From an uncultured Acetatifactor sp. (GTDB lineage: Bacteria > Bacillota > Clostridia > Lachnospirales > Lachnospiraceae), in contig CATKYJ010000002.1 in assembly GCA_949840885.1 (NCBI GenBank), positions 78,115 to 142,114 on the forward strand: a stretch of DNA of 64,000 nt, in the 5' to 3' direction. Below the pieces are notes generated by a model. That model was not told where the DNA came from. It did no database searches and saw only the letters and a program-made list of their open reading frames with translations. The position numbers were made by a program, and so were the translations under genes. Shown piece by piece: positions 34,870 to 43,575 of this stretch. The stretch's first letter is position 1, and each line of letters begins with the position of its first letter.

Positions 34870-36051
34870 TCAGTATAAATAATAGAAATCCTCCTCCGGC
34901 AGCTTCCCTCCCACCAGTTCCGCGTTGAAACCGACCAAAACCTCCAGATATGCGGACAGCGCGCCTTTCATCTCCTCTCCGGTGACGCACACCAGATTGC
35001 ACCGGGGGATCGCTTCCCTGGCAATTGCCTCTTTTGCCACGATGCCTGCCTCCACGGCGAGAACCGCCCCCTTGTCCGGGTCATCGTTGACGGCTGCCAC
35101 GCTGTCCTTGTGGTGCTTTAGGAAGTCCTCCACTGCCTCCCTGTTTTCCCGCAGGAAGTCATTGCGGACGATAGTGACCCCTGTAACCATTCCGCCCGCT
35201 TCCTCTTCCTGAGAATTGTCCTGAGAAGCTTCCTTTTTCCGGGCAGCCTCCCTTTTCTGGACGTCTTCCCTTTTCTGGCTGCCCTCTCTTTCCCGGGCAG
35301 CCTCCCACTCCTCATTCATGTCAAGTGCTATGCGCAGATTTTCGTTCTGCATCAGGGCAGCCGTAGCAAAAGGCTGGGGAAGCAGCCCGATGGCCGCTGG
35401 ATCCTGAGCCAGGACAGCAGCCACCTCCGCTGCTTCCGATTTGTACTCAAGCGTGTAGTCGCCTGGCTTCAGGCCGTTCTGCTCCAGAATGTATTTGAGG
35501 GACGCCTCCGGAGTGGCGCCTTTTCCGGTAAGATAAATAGTCCTGCCCTCCAAATCGGACACTTTCTCTATCTCCAAACTTCCGGAGACCAAGTACAGCA
35601 CCCCAAGGGTATTGATGTCGATCACCGTCACGCCGCCCTCTGTCTTCTGATACAGCGCCGCAGCCACATTCGCGGGTACCAGCGCAATGTCCAGTTCTCC
35701 TTTCACCAGCAATGGCAGCAGTTCATCGGCTCCTGTAGCCATGCGGAATTCATACGGATAATCCGCGGGATTTTCTTTCGCCTCCTCCATCAAAAAGAGG
35801 ATGCCCAGAGAAGTAGGGCCTTTCAGGGAACCTATCCTCACTGCCCCCGGCCCTTGTCCCCGTTCCCCCTGCCTGCCGCAGCTGCAAAGCAGGGAACAGC
35901 ACAGCAGCAGCGCAACAAGCAGCGCGCAAAGCAGCCGTCTAACCGGATGAAAGCTTCCTTGTCCGCTCAGACAGCTGCCCGCTTCTTTCTGCGCTCCCAT
36001 ATGTCCATGTCTTTGTATATATTCCCGCCTGTCATTCCCGCTGATTTTCAT
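34870..36051 (-). CDS. ABC transporter solute-binding lipoprotein (NMT1/SsuA-like)
   Basis: The protein is 393 aa. A long positively charged N-terminus precedes a hydrophobic signal (LCALLVALLLCCSLL) and the lipobox LLCSCG near residue 58. The mature part has GSLKGPTSLGILFLM, PANVAAALYQKTEGG and TGKGATPEASLKYIL, typical of the SsuA/ThiY-like fold. An internal charged insert of about 35 residues (QKRED, QKREAARKKEA units, near 35190-35300) interrupts the second lobe. It lies upstream of the fused permease-ATPase and should capture its substrate. Start uncertain. Confidence 0.87.
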   Translation of the reverse strand: MKISGNDRREYIQRHGHMGAQKEAGSCLSGQGSFHPVRRLLCALLVALLLCCSLLCSCGRQGERGQGPGAVRIGSLKGPTSLGILFLMEEAKENPADYPYEFRMATGADELLPLLVKGELDIALVPANVAAALYQKTEGGVTVIDINTLGVLYLVSGSLEIEKVSDLEGRTIYLTGKGATPEASLKYILEQNGLKPGDYTLEYKSEAAEVAAVLAQDPAAIGLLPQPFATAALMQNENLRIALDMNEEWEAAREREGSQKREDVQKREAARKKEASQDNSQEEEAGGMVTGVTIVRNDFLRENREAVEDFLKHHKDSVAAVNDDPDKGAVLAVEAGIVAKEAIAREAIPRCNLVCVTGEEMKGALSAYLEVLVGFNAELVGGKLPEEDFYYLY

Positions 36052-36275
36052 TTCCCGCGTATTTTCCTCATCTTATTTCTCATTTCCTGCTACCAGTTTC
36101 TTGCTTCAAATCTCCTGCTTCGGTTCTCCTGCTTCGGTTCTTCTGTTTCAGTTCTCGCTTTTATTCTCCTGCTCCCGTCCCCTCTTCCGTTCTCCTGATT
36201 CCCTCTTCCCGGTTCACATCTCCGGCTGTCGTTTTCCTGCTCCGCATCTTCCGCTCCCCGGCAGCTTCCTGGCAC

Positions 36276-37283
36276 TCATAATTCTTTCAATAAAATGTCA
36301 TGGTTGATGGTCTCATAGAACAGCTTTCGAAATTGCTCCGGATCCCTGGTCTGTCCCAGCACCCACATGACCTTGGTCACCGTGGCCTCCAGGGTCATGT
36401 CGTAGGTCTCCATGAGATGGAATTCCTCCTTAATGGCCTTTCCCACCTGATAGACCTCCATGTCGCTGCCCTCATGGGTCACCTGGGTGGCCATCATCAC
36501 AAGCTTCCCGCCGTCAATCCACCGCCTGATCTCCGGGTAAAAGGGCATCTGTCCGTACTCCGGGAAGCCGCCTACCCCGAAAGCCTCGATGATCACGCCG
36601 TCATAATAGGGAAAAAGCCTGTCCAGCATCATCCCGTCCATGCCCGGCATCAGCTTCAGCAGCAGGATCCGCTCGTTCAGCGCATGGTAAAAGGATACAT
36701 TGCCCTCCATCCTGTCCTTATCCTCAATATAGAATACCACCCTGCCGTCCCGTATCATGGCTATATTGGGATAGTTGATGCTGGAAAAGGCATTGTAACT
36801 CTTGGACCGCTCCTTTTTCGCCCGGGTTCCCGCTATCACATTGCCTCCGAAGACAATGTTCACGCCGTGCGCTCTGTCCTCGGAGGCAAAGCGCAGACTG
36901 TCCAGGAGATTGGTCCTGGCATCGGTAATGGGCAGGTCTATGGGCTTCTGGGCCCCGGTGACCACCACGGGCTTCTTGCTGTTCTGCACCAGATAGGACA
37001 GGGCCGCCGCCGTAAAGGCCATGGTGTCCGTTCCGTGGCAAATAACGAATCCATCGTAGTCCCCATAATGTTTCTCAATCAAAGCAGCCAGCTCCAGCCA
37101 GTGCTTTCCGTAAATATTCGTGCTGTCAAGGCTGAAAGGCTGTACCACCTCCACCTGACAGAAATCCTGGTATCCCTCCACATACTGCAGCAATTCCTCC
37201 GCCTCTATCTTCGGAGCCAGCCCCTCTTCCGTATATCCTGAGGCGATGGTGCCGCCGGTGGCTATCAATAGTATCTTTTTCAT
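36276..37283 (-). CDS. ansA: Type I (cytoplasmic) L-asparaginase
   Basis: The protein is 335 aa. The two catalytic threonine motifs are ATGGTIAS near residue 10 and HGTDTMAFTAAAL near residue 85. There is no signal peptide, consistent with type I. It hydrolyses asparagine to aspartate and ammonia. The 224 nt between it and the lipoprotein gene are purine-rich on the coding strand, with degenerate repeats of a caggagaaccgaag-like word. Confidence 0.93.
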   Translation of the reverse strand: MKKILLIATGGTIASGYTEEGLAPKIEAEELLQYVEGYQDFCQVEVVQPFSLDSTNIYGKHWLELAALIEKHYGDYDGFVICHGTDTMAFTAAALSYLVQNSKKPVVVTGAQKPIDLPITDARTNLLDSLRFASEDRAHGVNIVFGGNVIAGTRAKKERSKSYNAFSSINYPNIAMIRDGRVVFYIEDKDRMEGNVSFYHALNERILLLKLMPGMDGMMLDRLFPYYDGVIIEAFGVGGFPEYGQMPFYPEIRRWIDGGKLVMMATQVTHEGSDMEVYQVGKAIKEEFHLMETYDMTLEATVTKVMWVLGQTRDPEQFRKLFYETINHDILLKEL

Positions 37284-37326
37284 CTATATATTCCTCACAT
37301 TTCCCATCATGCCGCCTACGGCGTCA

Positions 37327-37345
37327 GTGCCGTTTTTAACGGCAC
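37327..37345. other. Small hairpin between rlmD and ansA
   Basis: GTGCCGTT-ttt-AACGGCAC is a perfect 8-bp stem, followed by a second small stem (GAGAAG/CTTCTC, around 37357-37373). There is no T-run in the minus direction. Possibly a processing or stabilising structure in the 130-nt gap. Confidence 0.5.
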
Positions 37346-37415
37346 AACGATCCGTGAGAAGAATCGCTTCTCTTGCGGCTCTGACTTGTGCTTCCTCGCC
37401 TAAAATCTCTGCACC

Positions 37416-38861
37416 TCACAGCGACAGCGCCACCACAGCCTCAATGGCATCCGTATAGGGGAACATGTCCACTGCCACAGCTCTTTCCACCCCATATCCC
37501 TTTTTCTTCAAAATCCGCAGATCCTCCACCAAAGTATCCGGGTTGCAGGAGATGTAAACGATCCGCTTGGGGCCAATCTTCGCCGCCGCGTTCAGGAACG
37601 CCTCGCTGCTGCCGCTTCTGGGAGGATCCATGAAAAGCACGTCCAGCTTCTCGCCTGCCGCCGCCAGCTCCAGCAGGAATTCCCCTGCATCTGCCTGGTA
37701 AAAACGGATATTGGAAATCCCGTTGCGCTTCCCATTGCTGACAGCGTCTCTGACCGCGTCCTTATTCAACTCCACCCCCAGCACTTTCCCCGCCTGACGG
37801 CTGGCAATCATGCCGATGGTACCGGTGCCGCAGTAGGCGTCCAGCACTGTCTCTTTTCCGGTCAGCCCTGCGTATTCCATGGCTTTCCCATACAGTTTGC
37901 CTGTCTGTACCGGATTTACCTGATAAAAGGACTTGGGGGAAATCCGGAAAGTCATACCGCAAAGTTCGTCCTCAATATACCCCTTTCCGTATATCACCTG
38001 CTCCCGCTCTCCCAGTATCATGCTGGTGTCTTTATCGTTGACATTGATCACCATGGTAGTGATCTCCGGGTGTAGCTTCAGCAGCGCCTTTACGAAATTG
38101 TTTTTAGACGGCATTACGGGGTAGCCCAGCACCAGCACTACCATAATCTGACCCGTTGCATGTCCCACTCTTACCAGCACATGGCGCAGCAGCCCCCGGC
38201 CGGTGTCCTCATCGTAAGGACGTATCTTGAATGATTTCAGCAGTTCCCGTATGGACACTATGATTTCGTCCGCTTTCCGGTTCTCTATCAGGCATCTGTC
38301 CACAGGCACGATGCGGTGGCTCTTTTCTTCGTAAATGCCGGAGATGGCATTGTGCTTCCTGTCCTCGCCGAAAGCCGCGTGGACTTTGTTGCGGTAGTGG
38401 TTGGGGCTTTCCATGGGGATGATAGGCTCCGGCCTGCAGTACGGCTCCATGAGCCTGCGGAATTTCATGGACTTCATCTCCAGCTGCTCTTCATAGCCTT
38501 TATTGATCCACTGACAGCCGCCGCATTTGGAGGCCGCCGGGCACAGATTATGTTTTGCCTCTCTTTCAGTCCCGCGGACTGGTGCCTGGCGCCTTGGAAC
38601 CTCTCCCCTGCGCCTGCGGCCGGACACTGAACCCTTGGCTGCTCTTTCTCCGGAATGCTTTTCTTCCATTCTCTCACGCCCTGGCGCCTGACGCTTTCGG
38701 CTGTCCTGCCCTTTATTTTCTTTTCCATACATGTCTTTTTCGGTTGCCCCTGATCTTTCCTTTCCCGGAGCCTCCCGCCCGGAAGCCGTCCTGCCCCGGT
38801 TTTCCTTTTTGAATGCGCTTCTTTCCGCTGTTTCCTTTTTTGTCATCTTGTATTGCGGCAT
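37416..38861 (-). CDS. rlmD: 23S rRNA (uracil-5) methyltransferase RlmD-like, with disordered N-terminus
   Basis: The protein is 481 aa. From residue about 105 it carries a [4Fe-4S] motif (CPAASKCGGCQW plus a later Cys in EPYC), the SAM-binding motif VLDAYCGTGTIG, the motif MDPPRSGSS and the catalytic SCNPDTL. It methylates a uridine in 23S rRNA with SAM; which position is not readable. In place of the TRAM domain usual in RlmD/RumA there are about 100 Lys/Arg/Glu/Gly-rich residues of low complexity. The start at 38861 follows GGAGGGAG at optimal spacing, so the tail is probably translated. Confidence 0.88.
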   Translation of the reverse strand: MPQYKMTKKETAERSAFKKENRGRTASGREAPGKERSGATEKDMYGKENKGQDSRKRQAPGRERMEEKHSGERAAKGSVSGRRRRGEVPRRQAPVRGTEREAKHNLCPAASKCGGCQWINKGYEEQLEMKSMKFRRLMEPYCRPEPIIPMESPNHYRNKVHAAFGEDRKHNAISGIYEEKSHRIVPVDRCLIENRKADEIIVSIRELLKSFKIRPYDEDTGRGLLRHVLVRVGHATGQIMVVLVLGYPVMPSKNNFVKALLKLHPEITTMVINVNDKDTSMILGEREQVIYGKGYIEDELCGMTFRISPKSFYQVNPVQTGKLYGKAMEYAGLTGKETVLDAYCGTGTIGMIASRQAGKVLGVELNKDAVRDAVSNGKRNGISNIRFYQADAGEFLLELAAAGEKLDVLFMDPPRSGSSEAFLNAAAKIGPKRIVYISCNPDTLVEDLRILKKKGYGVERAVAVDMFPYTDAIEAVVALSL

Positions 38862-38943
38862 AGTTCTCCCTCCGGCTCCCTGGAGGGAGCGTGTCATTAA
38901 TATTATACTGCACACCAATGAAATTCGCAGTAAACTACAATGA

Positions 38944-39022
38944 AGCCACCATAGCAGTGGTGGCTTTTAGACCGCCGGCCATATATGCTCGTATCAGACA
39001 GATTCGTAAATTCCGGCGGTCT
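38944..39022 (-). other. Two hairpins in the leader upstream of rlmD
   Basis: AGCCACCA (38944-38951) pairs with TGGTGGCT (38958-38965). AGACCGCCGG (38969-38978) pairs with CCGGCGGTCT (39013-39022), around a 34-nt loop. The 372-nt gap between rlmD and the tRNA gene contains no gene; these stems and the tRNA terminator are the only structure. They could form a structured 5' leader for rlmD. Confidence 0.5.
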
Positions 39023-39180
39023 TGAATATAGGACCATCATATCATTCTATCCGGCAGATTTCAATGGATTTCTTTTCAAATCAGCTTCCGGCAGTATTCC
39101 CATTATGCCAATCCTATTTGGGCAAATAGAATCAAATCACAAAGATGAAAGAAGTGACTGAGTTTTGACTGGCGCACAAA

Positions 39181-39221
39181 AAGAAAAATGTCAAAGCCCC
39201 AGCATCGCTAAGGCTTTGACA
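39181..39221 (-). terminator. Terminator of the tRNA-Pro gene
   Basis: TGTCAAAGCC (39189-39198) with GGCTTTGACA (39212-39221), followed on the minus strand by a T-rich ATTTTTCTTTTT. It lies 12 nt after the tRNA 3' end. Confidence 0.9.
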
Positions 39222-39233
39222 CTTCCTAATGTA

Positions 39234-39308
39234 TCGGAGTGGCGGGATTCGAACTCGCGACCTCCGCCTCCCTAAGACGGCGCTCTAACCAAGCTGAGCC
39301 ACACCCCG
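39234..39308 (-). tRNA. tRNA-Pro, anticodon AGG
   Basis: Seventy-five nt fold into a normal cloverleaf: acceptor CGGGGTG/CACTCCG with one G-T pair, D-stem GCTC/GAGC, anticodon stem CCGTC/GGCGG, loop TTAGGGA, T-arm GCGAG-TTCGAAT-CCCGC, and discriminator A. Counting from T33, the anticodon at positions 34-36 is AGG, which reads proline CCU. C1-G72 and G37 also fit proline. Three oddities: A at position 34 is rare in bacteria outside tRNA-Arg(ACG), the T-stem has an A-C mismatch, and CCA is not encoded. A terminator follows, so transcription is likely. Confidence 0.88.
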
Positions 39309-39401
39309 AAAGACATTAGTTATTATAATGCGCCAGTGGAGAAATTGCAACCATTTTTTTGCAAATTTCGCAAATTAGTGATTGTGTACAAAAGCATGCC
39401 C

Positions 39402-39950
39402 CTATTCAATATTTATTTCAGCAAAGTTAATATCAAAATCATCATATATTCCAGTCTTTACTTTGTCAGAAAACGAATACTCTTCAAAGGTATCATGTTC
39501 AAAGTTGTAAACTGTAATCTGCCGTTTCATCGGATCTACAATCCAATATTCTCTGACGCCTGCTGTCCGATATTTGAAAAGCTTCTTATTATAGTCCATT
39601 GGACGGCTTGTGGGTGAAACTATTTCGATAATCCAGTCAGGCGCACCTTTGCATCCTTCTTCCGTAAGTTTATCTTTATCACAGATTACAGAAATATCAG
39701 GTTCAAGATAAAGTTTATCATCAGCATTCAAAAATACTGCAAACGGCGACGGATAGACTTCGCAATCCCCATTTTTACTATTAATATAATTAAAAATCCT
39801 GTTTGATAATAGCATAACAAGCCTTTGGTGTATTCTGCCAGGTGTTGCCATCATGTACAATTCGCCGTCAATCAATTCTGCCCTTTGTCCGTCTGGCAAA
39901 TTGTAGATATCTTCTACTGTATAATATTGCAGCTGTCTTGGCGAAGCCAT
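39402..39950 (-). CDS. Uma2-family (DUF820) PD-(D/E)XK nuclease-like protein
   Basis: The protein is 182 aa. The family pattern is present: YTVEDIYNLPDGQRAELIDGELY, the PD-(D/E)XK region with YLEPDISVICD and a following DWIIEIVSPTSR, then KLFKYRTAGVREYWIVDP. Uma2 proteins are widespread, often in multiple copies, and their substrate is not established. The gene is visibly AT-richer than its neighbours and lies beside the tRNA-Pro gene, suggesting acquisition from elsewhere. Confidence 0.9.
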   Translation of the reverse strand: MASPRQLQYYTVEDIYNLPDGQRAELIDGELYMMATPGRIHQRLVMLLSNRIFNYINSKNGDCEVYPSPFAVFLNADDKLYLEPDISVICDKDKLTEEGCKGAPDWIIEIVSPTSRPMDYNKKLFKYRTAGVREYWIVDPMKRQITVYNFEHDTFEEYSFSDKVKTGIYDDFDINFAEINIE

Positions 39951-39990
39951 TTATATCACACCCCATTTCGTCCATAAATGTATTATCATC

Positions 39991-41451
39991 TTAATGCTCC
40001 GCATTCTCTTTCTCTTCCAGCAGCCTTACCAAAAACTCCCACACCCGCCCCGTGGAGGAAATGCTTAAGGTCTCCTCCGTGGTATGGATATCTTTCATGG
40101 CAGGCCCCATGGAAACGCAGTCCAGATCCTTGATCTTGCTGCCAAGGATACCGCATTCCAGGCCCGCGTGGATGGCCTCCACTCTGGGTGCTTTTCCATA
40201 CATCCTTTCGTACAGGGCCGCCATCTTATCCCGCAGAGGCGAGTCCTTGCGGTACTTCCAGCCCGGATAGTCCCCGCTTACCTCACTGCTTCCCCCGGCG
40301 AGACTTATGGCTCCATGCAGCCTGTCGATGAGCGCATGCTTTGCGCTCTCCACGCTGCTGCGCACGGAGAAATCCGCCAGAAGACAGCCGTCCTCATATT
40401 TCAGGATCCCCAAATTCAAAGAGGTCTCCACCAGTCCGTGGATGTCCGCGCTCATGGCCTGCACCCCATTTGGCAGGGCAATGAGGCATGCAGCCGCTTT
40501 CCTGCTCTCAGACGGTGTCGTGCACAGATAGCTGCCGGTCCTGCCCTCTCCCACAGACACAAATGCCCCCGGATCCTTGGTTGAAAGCTCCGCCTGGATT
40601 TCCGCTTCAAAAACTTTTGCCATGTCGCAAAGCTTCCCCTCGTCCCCCGCATCCATTACCAGCACGGCTTTCGTCTCCCTGGGGATTGCATTGTCCGCCA
40701 GGCCGCCGTCTAACCGGGAAATCCCCAGGCTGATCTCTTTCGTCAGCCGGTACAAAAGCCGTCCCATCAGGCAGTTGGAATTTCCCCTCTCCTTGTGTAT
40801 CTCTCCGCCGGAATGGCCGCCCAGGAGCCCGCCTACAGTGACTTCCACAGCCACGCCCTCCCGCTGCACCGTGGAAAGCGGCAGCCGGCATTTGACTCTG
40901 GCGCCTCCCGCGCAGCTGGTCAGGAAGATCCCCTCGTCCTCCGAGTCCAGGTTCACCATGCGGTTCCCTGTCAGCATGGAAAGGTCTATCCCCCTGGCTC
41001 CGTCCATGCCCACTTCCTCGTCCACCGTGATGATGACTTCCAGCCGGGGATGCTTTATGGTATCGGAATCCAGCAGCGCCAGCGAATAAGCCACCGCGAT
41101 GCCGTCGTCCCCGCCCAGGCTGGTGCCCTCCGCGTAGACTTCATCCCCCCTAACGGCGATCCGCAGTCCCTCCTTTGTCATGTCGATATCGCAGTCCGGC
41201 TTCTTTACGGCCACCATATCCATATGCCCCTGGAGAATCACTACGGGTTCATCTTCATACCCCGGAGTGGCTTCCTTTCTGATAATGATATTCTTATACT
41301 CATCCTGAATGCAGAAAAGCCCTCTCTGCCTGGCAAAGTCCGCCAGATAATCGCTGATCTGCCCCACATTGCCCGACCCGTGGGGGATTTTCGTAATTTC
41401 CTCAAAAAAGTAAAATACATTCTTCGGTTCCAGATTTGATAAGACTCCCAT
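39991..41451 (-). CDS. pepD: Aminoacyl-histidine dipeptidase (PepD, M20C)
   Basis: The protein is 486 aa. Metal-binding and catalytic motifs of the M20 family are present: LQGHMDMV, SLGGDDGIAVA, DEEVGMDGARGI, and a late HAGLECGIL. It lacks a signal peptide. It cleaves Xaa-His dipeptides such as carnosine with a broad range, in the cytoplasm. It is divergent from the FGGY kinase across a 286-nt gap in which I see no clear promoter pair. Confidence 0.93.
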   Translation of the reverse strand: MGVLSNLEPKNVFYFFEEITKIPHGSGNVGQISDYLADFARQRGLFCIQDEYKNIIIRKEATPGYEDEPVVILQGHMDMVAVKKPDCDIDMTKEGLRIAVRGDEVYAEGTSLGGDDGIAVAYSLALLDSDTIKHPRLEVIITVDEEVGMDGARGIDLSMLTGNRMVNLDSEDEGIFLTSCAGGARVKCRLPLSTVQREGVAVEVTVGGLLGGHSGGEIHKERGNSNCLMGRLLYRLTKEISLGISRLDGGLADNAIPRETKAVLVMDAGDEGKLCDMAKVFEAEIQAELSTKDPGAFVSVGEGRTGSYLCTTPSESRKAAACLIALPNGVQAMSADIHGLVETSLNLGILKYEDGCLLADFSVRSSVESAKHALIDRLHGAISLAGGSSEVSGDYPGWKYRKDSPLRDKMAALYERMYGKAPRVEAIHAGLECGILGSKIKDLDCVSMGPAMKDIHTTEETLSISSTGRVWEFLVRLLEEKENAEH

Positions 41452-41737
41452 GTTGACCTCCTGTTGTTCTATTGCGCACCCGTCACTGACAGTTTCCCTT
41501 TACTTTCTTTCTGCTTTTCCATCATCCGTCATCTGCAGTGATCGTGTCTGCTTTTGCAGTGCCAGCCGTCTCTGAGACAACTACCGGGTTTGATGGTTTC
41601 ATTATACTAGAGGAACTGCCTTTTTACAAGCATGGGTAAAAATTTCGATTGGCATACCGTCTTTTCAATTTCCTCTTTTCATTGTAAAATAATGGTAACA
41701 GCCCATAAAAAGCGAAGCACAGACAAGGAGTCCCCCC

Positions 41738-43063
41738 ATGAAAACCATCGGCATCGACATCGGAACCACCAGCATCAGCATTGTCCTCGTAAGCCTCCCG
41801 GAAAATACGCTCCTCCAGGCTCTTACGCTGCCCAACGATACCTTTCTTCCCACAGCCCACACCTGGGAGCGGCTTCAGGATCCCGCAGCTATTTTGGCCA
41901 AAGTCCTCCCGGCTCTGGAGGAGCTGCTTTCCGCCTACAGAGATGTCATCTCCATAGGCCTCACCGGCCAGATGCACGGCATTGTCTATCTGGACAAGAG
42001 CGGCAGTGCGGTGAGCCCTCTCTTCACATGGCAGGACGGTCGGGGGAATCTGCCCGACTATGAGAATGGAAAGAGCGTCTGCAGCCACATGAGCGAGACC
42101 TATGGCATAAAGCTTGCCACAGGCTACGGCCTGGCAACCCATCTGTACAATCTGAAAAAAGGCCTCGTCCCGGCGGACGCAGCCTCCTTTTGTACCATCG
42201 CCGACTATGCGGGCATGGCATTGACCGGGCGGGGCACGCCCCTGCTCCACATCAGCCAGGCCGCAAGCCTGGGGCTGTATGACTGTAAATCCAACGTTTT
42301 TCTGCGGGATATCATAACGGAAAACAGAATCTGTCCCTCCTTTCTCCCGGCCGTTACAAAGGAGGCCGTGTCCCTGGGCACATTCCGGGGCATTCCCGTC
42401 TGCGCCTCCATAGGGGACAATCAGGCCAGCTTCATAGGCTCTGCAGGGGAAGACATGGATTGCATTCTGGTGAACATAGGGACAGGCTCCCAGATTTCCG
42501 TGCTGTCCCATTCCTTTTTCCAGGGTAAGGGCATCGAAGCCAGGCCACTCACTGCGGACAGCTATCTGCTGGCAGGCGCAGCCCTCTGCGGCGGCAGCGC
42601 CTATGCCGCGCTAGAGCGGTTCTTCAGAGAGTATGTGGCGGCCGCGGGCGGGCCGGATGTGCCCCAGTATGATATCATGAAAAAACTGTTGGACGGCCAG
42701 GGAGAGCCGAAAGAAACCTGGACAGTGCGCACCACTTTCCTGGGCACCCGGGAGAACCCGGAGGAAACCGGCTCGGTCAGCGGCCTGCGCCTGGACAATT
42801 TCCGGCCTGCCGCCCTAATACGCGGTGTCCTAAACGGCATGGCAGAGGAGCTTTACGGCCTGTATCAAATCATCCGAAATGAGACCGGACTCTCCCCTGC
42901 CAGGCTCATAGCCTCCGGCAACGGAGTGCGCAAAAACAGCGCCCTGCAAGACATCCTAAAAGCTCGCTTCAAAATGCCCCTTACCATTGTTGCGCATGAG
43001 GAGGAAGCCGCTTACGGCGCGGCTTTGGCTGCCGGTCTCCAGATAAAAGAACGCATCTTCTAA
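41738..43063 (+). CDS. FGGY-family carbohydrate kinase (sedoheptulokinase-like)
   Basis: The protein is 441 aa. The N-terminal phosphate motif is GIDIGTTSISIVL, the adenosine-side motif includes LVNIGTGSQIS, and the late GNGVRKN and EEAAYGAALAA segments complete the two-domain fold. GLTGQMHGIVYLD and the short length favour sedoheptulokinase-like members over xylulo- or glycerol kinases. It phosphorylates a sugar in the cytoplasm; the exact substrate is not certain. AAGGAG precedes the ATG. It ends 4 nt inside the convergent glutaminase-family gene. Confidence 0.85.
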   Translation: MKTIGIDIGTTSISIVLVSLPENTLLQALTLPNDTFLPTAHTWERLQDPAAILAKVLPALEELLSAYRDVISIGLTGQMHGIVYLDKSGSAVSPLFTWQDGRGNLPDYENGKSVCSHMSETYGIKLATGYGLATHLYNLKKGLVPADAASFCTIADYAGMALTGRGTPLLHISQAASLGLYDCKSNVFLRDIITENRICPSFLPAVTKEAVSLGTFRGIPVCASIGDNQASFIGSAGEDMDCILVNIGTGSQISVLSHSFFQGKGIEARPLTADSYLLAGAALCGGSAYAALERFFREYVAAAGGPDVPQYDIMKKLLDGQGEPKETWTVRTTFLGTRENPEETGSVSGLRLDNFRPAALIRGVLNGMAEELYGLYQIIRNETGLSPARLIASGNGVRKNSALQDILKARFKMPLTIVAHEEEAAYGAALAAGLQIKERIF

Positions 43064-43575
43064 CGATCACCCGCCAAGGACGATGCTTTCACCCGCTTTA
43101 AGAGCAGAGGCATGAACAGCCCTCCCTGGACAGTGCGGTTCTGGAAAGAGCAGTGCCTGCCGTCCCGGGTCATGTACCAGTCGGAAAAAGGTACCCTGTC
43201 CCCGCTCTCTTCCAGAAATGCCAGGATGCGCTCCGCAAATTCCTCCACGGCCCTGCCCTCAGGATCCATGGCTGCAGCCCACATCATCCAGTCGCTCTTG
43301 GTATAGCTTTCCCTGGAATCCAGCGGAACGCCGTATCTGTTGCATTTCTTCCGATACTGCCGGATTTCCTGCTGATAAAAGCTGTCCTCCCAGAAGCCGG
43401 AGCCGAAGATCAGATCCCAGACTGCATTGTATTTCAGGCTCCAGGTACTGCCGTCCCCGTCAAAGGTCAGTCGGGTATGGTCATCCCCAAACGCCCTTTC
43501 AAAGGCATCTTTCGCCATGGCTTTGGCCTTTTCATGGTACTGCGCGGCCTCCCCGCCCTTTCCGGCTGCATCCAT
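43060..43575 (-). CDS. Glutaminase-family protein, C-terminal part (separated by frameshift)
   Basis: The 171 aa are clearly the end of the protein encoded by 43575-45236: WSLKYNAVWDLIFG, KKCNRYGVPLDSRESYTKSDWMMW, DRVPFSDWYMT and NRTVQGGLFMPLLL are the usual C-terminal motifs of the DUF4965/DUF1793 glutaminase family. No ribosome binding site precedes its first ATG. Restoring one base near 43590/43591 reads GVE-x-YSILMDAAGKGG straight through. It is either a mutational break, a sequencing error, or (less likely) programmed frameshifting. Confidence 0.85.
   Translation of the reverse strand: MDAAGKGGEAAQYHEKAKAMAKDAFERAFGDDHTRLTFDGDGSTWSLKYNAVWDLIFGSGFWEDSFYQQEIRQYRKKCNRYGVPLDSRESYTKSDWMMWAAAMDPEGRAVEEFAERILAFLEESGDRVPFSDWYMTRDGRHCSFQNRTVQGGLFMPLLLKRVKASSLAGDR

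Noticed and set aside
36052..36275. Short open frames in the gap between ansA and the lipoprotein gene
   Set aside because: The purine-rich repeats make stop-free frames by composition; no conserved product or start site is seen.
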